From: Acephala macrosclerotiorum
Lineage: Eukaryota; Ascomycota; Leotiomycetes; Helotiales; Mollisiaceae
DNA length: 30,244 bases
Assembly: GCA_014904845.1 (NCBI GenBank)
Contig: MU119675.1
Coordinates: 1-30,244 of the forward strand
Direction: 5' to 3'
Both the position numbers and the translations under genes were made by a program. Below are positions 20,861 to 30,244 of the stretch, one piece after another. The first letter of the stretch is position 1. Every line of letters begins with the position of its first letter. The notes beneath the pieces were generated by a model that was given only the letters and a program-made list of their open reading frames with translations, had not been told where the DNA came from and searched no databases.

Positions 20861-22912
20861 TTATATTAAATTTTAAAAAATTTTTTTTTTTTTTTTTAAT
20901 AATTATAATAATTTTATTAATTTTTTTATTTAAAATCGAAAATATTTTATTAGAATTTTTTATAATATATTAAATTTTTTTAATAAATATAAAAAGAATT
21001 TTTTATATTTTTTATATTTTTTTATATTAAAAATAAAAACGATATATAATTTATTAATAAAATATTTTTTTATATAAAAAAATATTATATTATTTATTAA
21101 AAAACTTTTAAAAATAAATTATTAATTTAATTTTATATTAATAAATTTTATTTTAAATATAACGATTTTTTAAATAATTTAAAATTTTTTATCGAACGAT
21201 TATTTATTGAATTTAATAAAAATAAATTTAAAAATATTAAATTTATTTTCGATTTTAAAATTTTTTATATTTATTTATTCGTTTAATAAATTAAAAATTA
21301 ATTTAAATATTTAATTTTACGTTTATAATTTTTAATATAAAATTTAATTTTAATTAATATAATTTTATTTTAAATAAATAATAAAATAAATATAATAAAT
21401 TAAAATTAAAATTATTTTAAAATTAAATTATAAATAATATATTAATAAATTTATTAAAATTTATAATATTTAAAAATACGAATTTAATTAATAAAATTAA
21501 TATTAAAAATTATAATTTTTTATTATAATTCGTAAAAAAACTTTTTTTTAATTACGTTAAATATAATATAATATATAAAATTTAAAAAAATATTAAAAAT
21601 AATATAAACGAATTATTTTATTTTATAAAATAATTTAAAATCGAATAATATTTATTATTTAAAAATTTAATAAAATTAATTTTTTATTATTAATTTAATT
21701 ATTTTTAAAAATTGAATATAATAATAATTAATAATAACAAATTCGATATTTTAAATAAAAATTCATTTATAAATTATTATAATTATTATAATAAATTATA
21801 TAATAATTAATTTAAATATTTTACGTTTTTTATCGAGTTTTAATATTTTTATTAAATCGAAATAAAAATAAATATTATTCGACGTTAATAAAAATCGCAA
21901 TAATAAAATTAAAAATAAAATTATTATTTTTAAAAAATGTAATTTATTTTTTAATATTAATAATTTAAATTCGAAAATTTAATTTTATTATTTTTAAAAT
22001 ATAAAAAACTAATAAAATTTATAATACGAGAAATATTTTAATTTAAAAATATTAAAATATATTAAAGAATTTATAAATATATTTATACGAAATAATTTAT
22101 TATTAAAATTACAAATAAATTAAATTTTATATATATTTATTTTATAATATAATTATATAAAATTTTTAATAACGAATTAATTTCTTTATACGATTTTATA
22201 AAACAATTATAATTTTATAATAATATATTAATTTTTAATAATTATTTTAATATTATATTTTTTTTAAATTAATTTCAAGAAAAATAATTTAAATAATTTA
22301 TAATATTTTATAATATTTTAATAATATATTTTTCGTAATATTAAATTTTATTAATTTTATTTTTTTATTTTTTATTTAAACGTTTTTTTTTTAAAATTAA
22401 AATTATAAATAATTTTTTTATTTAATATTTATTTTTATAAATAAATTTTTATTAAATATATATATTAATTCGTAAAATTAATATTTTTATTTTTAAAATA
22501 TATTAAATTCGAATATTTTATATAAATATTAAATTTATTTAATATTAATAATTTTTATATTTTCGATTATTATATTAATATTAAAATTTATTATTTTTTT
22601 ATAAAATTTTTAAAATTTTATTAATAAATTAATATAAAAAAAAATATGTAAATTATTAATAAAACGATAAAAAATTAATTAAAAAACGAAAAAAAAAAAA
22701 ATTTTATTTTTTATAATATAAATTTTCTAAAGAAATAATATATAATTAAAAAATTATTTAACGAGAAAAAAAAATATTATAAAATTTTTTAATTTTATAA
22801 AAATATAAAAAAATTAAAAAAAAAATTTATTATATAAAAATTAAAAATTAGTGATTAATTAATACGATTTAATTCGATTTAATACAATTTATTAAATTTA
22901 ATTTTTATATTA

Positions 22913-23040
22913 TAATTTTATTATATATATTGTTTTTTAATAATTTATATAATTATTATTTATAAATAATCGAATTTATTTTAAATATATTTTTTTATAT
23001 GAAATATATAATAAAAAATAATTTATTTTATAAAATTACA
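22913..23040. other. Spacer at the centre of the giant inverted repeat
   Basis: About 130 bp of AT-rich sequence between the arms with no clear self-match. The arms approach it as AATTTAATTTTTAT (left) and ATAAAAATTAAACTC (right). No poly(A) tract or target duplication can be defined. Confidence 0.5.
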
Positions 23041-26000
23041 AAATAAAAATTAAACTCGATAAATTATATTAAATTAAATTATATTATATTATTTAATTTC
23101 GAGTTTTTTTACGTAATAAAATATCGTTTTTAAAGATTTTTTACGTTTTTATAAAATTAAAAATTTTTTATAAAAAATTTTTATTTTTTATATTATTTAA
23201 AATTCGAAATAATTACAAATTCGTAATTATATTTTTCATTTTTTTATAAAAATAAAAATATTTCGCGTATATAATTTATATCGTAAAAAAAATTTAAAAA
23301 ATATTATTTTAATTTTTTTTTTTAATAATTTTAATATTAATTTTTTATTTTTATAATTATAAAATTTTTATTTTTTTAATCGATTTTTTATTATTTTATT
23401 AATAATTTTTATATATTTTTTATATTAATTCGTTAATAAAATTCTAAAAAATTTAAAAAAAAAAATTTTTTAATATTAATATAATAATAAAACGTATAAA
23501 ATTTATCGACGTTAAATATATTTAATATTTATATAATATAATTAAATTTAATATATTTAAAAAATAAAAATTTTAATTTTAAAAATTAAAATATCGATTT
23601 TATAAATTAATATATTATTTTAATAAAACTTTGTATTAATTTATAAAAACAAATATCGATTAAATAAATTATTTATAATTTCGATTTTATTAATATTATT
23701 TTTATAAAAAATTATTTAAATAATAATTAAAAGAATTTTAATAAAATATAAAATCGCGAAAAATATATTATTAATAAAATTAAAATAATTGTAATATTAA
23801 TAATAAATAATATTATTATATATTAAAAATATTTTTTTCGAAATTAATTTAAAAATAATATATTATTAAAATAAACGATAAAAATTAATTTAATTATTTA
23901 AAAAACGAAAATTATTTTACGATATTATAATCATTTTATAAAAAAAAAATTAATTTATTATTAAATTTTTTATTTTATTATATTTTAAAATAAAATTTAT
24001 AAAATGTAATCCGTTTATAAATTCAATAATAAAATATTTTATATAAATATATTTATAAATTTTTTAATATATTTTAAAATTTTAAAATCAAAATATTTTT
24101 CGTATTATAATTTTTATTAGTTTTTTATATTTCGAAAACGATAAAATCGTATATTTAAAATTTTATTAATTATTTTAATTAAATTTTATATTTTAATTAA
24201 TATTTTATTTCAAATAAAATCGAATAAATTTTTTAATATATTTAATAATCGATTTTTACTTTTTTTAAATTTTAATATTAAAAATATTTATTAATAAATT
24301 TTATAATATTTTTTAATATTTATATTAAAAAATAAATTATATTTTTTAAAAATATTAATTTTATTAATTTTTACGTTTTCGTTTTCGATTTTTTTATTAA
24401 TATTTATTACGTTTATTTTAAATATTTTTAATCGATTTTATTTTATTTTAATAAAAATATTAAAAATTAATAAAAATCGTAAAATATTCAAATTAATTAT
24501 TATATAATTTATTGTAATAATCGATATAATTTACGTATGAACTTTAGAAATTTTTTTAATTTTTTTTAAAACGTTAAACTTATTATTATTAATCGTTATA
24601 AAATTTAATTTTTAAAAATAATTAAATTAATAATAAAAAATAAATTTCATCGAATTTTTAAACGATAAATATTATTCGATTTTAAATTATTTTATAAAAC
24701 GAAATAATTCGTTTGTATTATTTTTAATATTTTTTTTAAATTTATATTTTATATTATTTTTAATATAATTTAAAAAAAGTTTTTTTTATAAATTATAATA
24801 AAAAATTATAATTTTTAATATTAATTTCAATGATTAATTTTGTATTTTTAAATATTAAAAATTTTATTATTAAAACGTTTATTAATTTTAATAAATTTAT
24901 TAATATATTATTTATAATTTAATTTTCGAATTATTTTTATTTTAATTTTTTATACGCGTTTTATTATTTTAAAATTTTTATTAACGTTTAATTAAAATAA
25001 AATTTTACGTTAATAATTACGAAATTAAAATTAAACGTTTAAATTCGTTTTTAATTTATTAAACGAACGAATAAATATAAAAATTATTTAAATTTAAAAT
25101 AAATTTAACGTTTTTAAATTTATTTTTATTTAATTTAATAAAAAACTTTAAATTATTAAAAAAATCGTTATATTTAATATAAAATTTATCGATTTAAAAT
25201 TAAATAAATAATTTATTATCGATGATTTTTTAATAAATAATTCGATATTTTTTTATATAAAAAAAAACGTTTTATTAATTTTTATTATTTTTTTATTATT
25301 TTTTAATTAAAATATTAAATTTATATTTTTTATTGAAAAAATTTAAAAAATTCTTTTTATGTATATTTAAAAAAATTAATATATTATAAAAAAAATTAAT
25401 AAAATATTTTTAAAATTTAATAAAAAAATTAAATACAAATAATAATAAAATTTTTAAAAAATTTATTTTATATTTGTAATAAAACTCGTAAAATATTTTG
25501 TAATCGAAAACGAATTTATTATTTTTATTTAAAATTAAATTAAAAAAAATTAAATAATAAACAATATTATTTAATTCGTTATTTAATAAAAATAATAAAA
25601 CGTATAATAAAATTAAATAATTTCGATTTTAAAAATTATTATTATTATTAATAAAATTAAATTATTATAATTATTAAAAATAAAAATATTATATAAAAAA
25701 AATTAAAATAAAAAAATTATAAATAAATAAAATTATACTAATAAATAAAATAAATATAATAAATTTAAAAATAAAATTTTTCGATTGATTAAAATTATAT
25801 AAAAAATTTTAAATTAATTATTTTTTTAAAACGATTTTAAAATTTATATAATTATTTAATTTTTTATTATTAAATTTGAAATTATTTTTTTAAACGAATA
25901 CGTATACGAGTTCGAATTAAAAATTTTAATATATAAATTTAATTACGTTTTTAAATAATTCGATTTTATATTATTAATTTTATATATTATTATAATTTTT

Positions 26001-29000
26001 TCATTTAATTAAATATTTGAAATTATTTTTATTATTATATTAAATATATTTTTTATTAACGATTTTTTTAAGTTTTTAAAATTTTTAATTATTATTATAT
26101 TTATTATTTAAATCGACGTCGATTAATTTTACGATATTTAATTTTAATTTATTAATAAAAAAATAATTCCAATTTATATATAAACGATTAATACGTTTTT
26201 TAATAAAAAAAATCGATTTATTATTTTATAAATTTTAAATTTAAATAATTTAAAAAATTATAATTTTTATAAAATTTAATATATATTAAATCGTCGATAT
26301 TTATTATAAACGATTTATATTTAAAATCGTATCGTTTTTTAATAAATATAACAATGAAATTAATAATTAATTATACGTTTTATTAATAAAATTTTTAAAT
26401 AATTTTAAAAATATCGAAAAATTTTAATTTATATAAAAATAATAAAATTGTATTCGTTTTATAATCGATAATAATTTCGTTTAAATTAATATTAATAATT
26501 GTTATAAATGTATTATTAATAGTAATTTAATATAAAATAATATAATTCGTTTATAATTAATCGAAATAAAATATAATAAAATAATAAAAATCGATTTCGA
26601 TTTTTTATATAATTCGTTTTAATAATTTATTCATAAATATTAAACAATAAATATTCGTAATTTTATATTTATAAATTTAAAAATAATTTATTAAAATTTG
26701 AAAACGAATTTTTTATTTCGATTAAAAATAATATTATTCGATATTTTTTAATTATAAAATACGAATATTATAATTAAAATTTTAATTTAATTTTCGATTA
26801 TATATATAATATATTTTAAAATAAATAGTTTTTTTTTAAAAAATTTATAAAATACTAATATTAAATAATCGAAAAAAAAGGAAATTTTTAATTTTTTATA
26901 AAACGATTATTTTTATAATTAAAAAATTAAAAATAAAATTAATCGCGATTATTATAAAAAGTTTTAATTGAATATAAATTAATTATAAAAAACTATATAT
27001 TAAAAATCGCAAAATTTTATTATAAAAATAATTTAAATAATAAATTAAATATTCGATTAATTTTTTTATTAATTTATAAATTACGAAATTTGATAATTTT
27101 TATTTTATTTTTTTAAAATCGAAATAATATTTATTGTAAACTTTTAAAAAAAATATCGTAAAATATAATTTTCGAAATATAAAAACGATTAAAATTTTTA
27201 TAAAAAATATAAAATAATAAACTATTTTATAAAAAAAAAAAAAAATTATCGATTTAAATTTTTCGAAAATTTAATTTAATTTTTTTTTTAATCGAAAAAT
27301 TTTAAAATTTTATAAAAATAACGATTTTTAATATAGTTTTTTATAAATCGTAATTTGTATTTTAAATTAATAAAAATTATTTAAAATATTATTTTTAAAA
27401 ATATTTTTTAAAAAAATATTTTTAAATTTATTTAAAATATTTAATATAATATTTAATTTTTTAAAAATATTCGAAAATCGTATTAAATTTTATATTAATT
27501 TTAATAGTATTAAAAATAAAAAATAAAATATAATTATAAATATATTTTATTATTAAATAATTTATTAAAATTTAAATAAAATATTTATTATTTTAAATTA
27601 TAATTCGAAATTTTTTATAAATATATATTAAATATATTATTTCGAATTGAATAAAATAATAATATTTTTTAACGTAATATTAAATACGCGTCGAAAATCG
27701 TCGTTTTATTAATAAATTTTATATTAATAATAAAATGAAAATATAATTTATTTTTAATTATTTTTTAAATTATAAATATAAAATAATTAAAAAATATTAA
27801 TTAAATTATTTATTTAAATTTATTTTTACTATATATAATATTAAATATTTTATTAATAATTTTTTAATTTTTTATATTAATAAAATATTTATTATTAATA
27901 ATTTTTATATTTTATTAATTTTCGATTAATAAAACAAATATATATAATTTAAATAAAAAATCGATAAAATTTTTATTAATTTAATAAATTGTAAATTCAT
28001 TAATTAAAACTTCGAATTAAATTACGAATTTTAAATTTACGACGTATATATAAATATTATTATTTAATACAAGTTTTAAAACGTTAATTAATTTAATAAT
28101 ATTATTAAAAAATAATTAATTATTATTTAGTATTTTTTTATTTATAAATATAATAATTTCGTTCGAATTTTATTCGTTTTCGTTCGAAATTAATTAGATT
28201 ATATAATAATTGTTTTTTTTTTTTCGTATTTTTAATATATTTTTAATTTAATTTTTCGTTTAATTAATAAATCGATAAAATTTAAATTCGTAATAATAAT
28301 AAAGTTTATTTTATTTGTAATAATATTATAAATACGTATATATTAAATATTAAATATAAATTAATAATTTTTAAATAATAAAATATATATAATTAGTATT
28401 ATAATAATTTTTCGAAATAAAATTATAATATTTTTCACGTATAAAGTTTTTTTTTTTAATATGAAAACTTTTTATAAAAACTCGAATTAATATAATTAAA
28501 TTTTCGTATAAATCGACGATAAATATATAATTTTTATAATTTAATTTTTTTTAATATAAATATAAAAATTCGTTATTTAAAAAAAGTTTAAAATCGACAT
28601 TTTTAATTATTTATATACGAATTTTAATTTTATTAAATATATTTTATTTTTCAATTATTTCGAATATACATATTATAAAAATAATTTATTCGTTAAATTT
28701 TATTAATTTATCGATTTTTGAAATTATAATTAATTTGAATTTATCGATAAATAAATTCGATACGAATTATATTTATTTTTTATCGATTAAAAAACGAAAA
28801 TAATTAAAATTAATATATATTTTATATAATTTTTTATTTATTATATTTATTAATTTTTCGTATATTATTAATATTATATTTATTGATTTTCTCGATTTTT
28901 AATAAAAAAATTTAATAAAAACTTTCGATTTTCAATAAAAAAATTTAATAAAATTTCTCGATTTTTAATAAAAAAATTTAATAAAATCGATTAATATTAT

Positions 29001-29908
29001 AAAAGTTTTTATAAATATATTTAAATAATTAAATTTTTAATAAAATTTTTTTTCGTATTTGTAATAAAAAGTTTTTTTTAATAATATTAATAAAATAAAT
29101 TATATCGATAATAATTTTTTTTTCGATTAAAATTTCGAATTATATTAATTTAAAATTTAATTTTTTAATAAAAAAATATTTTAGTTTTTTTAGTTTTTTA
29201 TTATAATTAATTTCAATTTTTATAAAAATATTATAAAAATCGTTATCGATTTAATATATACTATCGTATTAATAATATTATTTAAATTTATAATTATTAT
29301 TATTAATTTTTTATTAATTTTAATAAAAATTTAATTTATAAATAAATTTATTATTTTTAATTTTTTCGAATTTTATTATTAATATTAATAATACGAATTT
29401 AAATTTTAATAATAATAAAAAAAAAATTTATAATACTTTTTTATTATTAATTAATTTATTATATTAAAAAATTTAATTAAAAAAAATTTAATAAAAATTT
29501 ATATAAAATATAAAAAATTTAAATTACGATTTAAATTATTTTAAATTTTAATAAGAAATTAAATTGAAATTATTTGATTTTTTAAATTCGAAATCGCGTT
29601 TATTATTATTATTAAATTTAATAAAATATTATTATTTTTTTAAATTATTTTTTAAAATTTATATTTTTGTCGTTATTTATTTTAATTAATATTAAAAAAA
29701 ATATACGAAATTTTAAATTTATATTATTAAAAGTTTAAAATAATTGTTAAATAAATTTATTAAAATTTATTATTTTCGTAATATAAATAATATTTAATAT
29801 ATATTTTTAAATATTTTTTTTATTATAAATATTATTTTTCGAATATATTTACTTTAAAAGTTTATATAAAATTATAATCGAAATTATTTTAAATTTACGA
29901 ATAAATAT
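23041..29908 (-). mobile_element. Right arm of the giant inverted repeat: hypermutated large transposon
   Basis: The inverted counterpart of the left arm, without the two LTR insertions. It is also fully AT-mutated, with mutations that differ from those of the left arm, so residual CG sites help recover the common ancestor. It carries a 33-bp triplication at 28,892-28,990. Its outer end is cut by unmutated DNA at 29,909. No coding frame survives. Confidence 0.75.
28892..28990. repeat. Three tandem 33-bp units
   Basis: The units are 28,892-28,924, 28,925-28,957 and 28,958-28,990, each starting TCGATTTT(T/C)AATAAAAAAA. The matching place in the left arm (about 16,630-16,665) has one unit, so the expansion is specific to this arm. 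Confidence 0.85.
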
Positions 29909-30244
29909 TGTAGAAGGGCAATGGAGCACAAAGCAAAAAGGCCCAACCGTAGGTCAGTTCGTCTTAGCCAGTGGGCTAGACTCATCCGAAGTAATCCGTA
30001 ATCCGTAAATCAATCAATCAATCAGTCAGAGTAGAAGTAGAAAGGGTTGTTGATTAGTCTATAGTGAGCGAAAGCTCCTTATGTACTAGAAGACACGTGA
30101 CCAGCACTGCCCTCGAAACTAGCTATTTACAAGGATTTTGAAGGGAGAGCATATAGCCCCACCACAATCGTCCCCCCATATGACGAGCTCGTCCCGAGCC
30201 TCGAAGAAAAGAGCTAGAAAAAGAGAAAAGACCCGCTCTAAGCA
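29909..30244 (+). mobile_element. Unmutated LTR-like sequence, running off the window
   Basis: Composition switches at once from extreme AT to normal at TGTAGAAGGGC (29,909). A segment from this TG to CCACCACA (ending 30,166) would be a 258-bp LTR with TGT…ACA ends, followed by the start of an internal region containing the palindrome GACGAGCTCGTC (30,182-30,193). It includes a short ATCA repeat (about 30,009-30,023). No second LTR or gene is in the window, so the assignment is tentative. If correct, it is a recent insertion into the hypermutated arm. Confidence 0.45.

Larger units (their letters stand above)
16130..22912 (+). mobile_element. Left arm of a giant inverted repeat: hypermutated large transposon
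   Basis: Read on the plus strand, this arm matches the reverse complement of about 23,041-29,900 in order over nearly its full length. Matched landmarks were checked near 16,190, 16,620, 16,900, 17,450, 19,200, 19,680, 19,960, 20,450, 21,250, 21,600, 22,030 and 22,620. Two reverse copies of the LTR-like repeat interrupt it (17,819-18,745 and from 20,547). About 0.5 kb present in the right arm near 25,480-25,990 is missing here next to the second insertion. All frames are full of stops and no protein motif survives, so the element class cannot be named. Its length of 6 kb or more suggests a retrotransposon or other large element. Confidence 0.75.

Noticed and set aside
26230..26350. Possible reverse-transcriptase Asp-Asp motif (Ile-Asp-Asp-Leu-Ile-Tyr) in the right arm, minus strand
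   Set aside because: Only a few residues fit, the frame is full of stops after hypermutation, and neighbouring RT motifs could not be found. Not enough to name the element.
1..29908. Mitochondrial or plasmid origin for the AT-rich DNA
   Set aside because: No mitochondrial genes, tRNAs or rRNAs were seen, CG dinucleotides persist, and spliceosomal nuclear genes lie between the AT blocks.

Overview
The window looks like nuclear DNA of a filamentous ascomycete, possibly a dothideomycete (class inferred, not shown). About 6.6 kb of ordinary base composition, carrying three intron-containing or secreted-protein genes, lies between two extremely AT-rich blocks (about 1-6,300 and 13,020-29,908). 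The AT blocks have no long open frames. Their few remaining C and G bases sit almost entirely in CG dinucleotides. This is the look of repeats worn down by repeat-induced point mutation (RIP), forming AT isochores around a gene island. No mitochondrial genes, rRNA or tRNA were seen.

Left block: two microsatellites, then several mutated copies of one LTR-like repeat. One copy (2,469-3,321) is only partly mutated. A second repeat family occurs at 3,640-3,890 and again, less decayed, at 6,060-6,340. Mutation density falls off towards 6,360.

Gene island: a short 9-bp-period repeat at 6,451-6,504 comes first. Gene 1 (7,065-8,162, +) encodes a secreted protein with two copies of a 12-cysteine module. 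Gene 2 (10,065-8,281, -, three exons) is convergent with gene 1 and encodes a 537-residue secreted protein. It carries the same cysteine module, plus a hydrophobic mid-segment, a proline-rich linker and a C-terminal six-cysteine knob. Gene 3 (11,142-12,582, +, seven exons) diverges from gene 2 and encodes a secreted zincin-type metallopeptidase-like protein with an HELFH motif. A 125-bp tandem repeat (10,501-10,911) fills the space between genes 2 and 3. Three secreted-protein genes in a RIP-bounded island is the setting known for effector and antagonism genes; that role is inference.

Right block: it opens with an LTR whose first 100 bp are unmutated and whose remainder is fully mutated (12,919-13,766). 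Most of the rest (about 16,130-29,900) is one giant inverted repeat: two arms of about 6.8 kb around a spacer of about 130 bp, both hypermutated. The left arm is interrupted by two reverse-oriented copies of the LTR. The right arm preserves both uninterrupted sites and ends at an unmutated LTR-like sequence (29,909 to the window end), which appears to be the youngest insertion.
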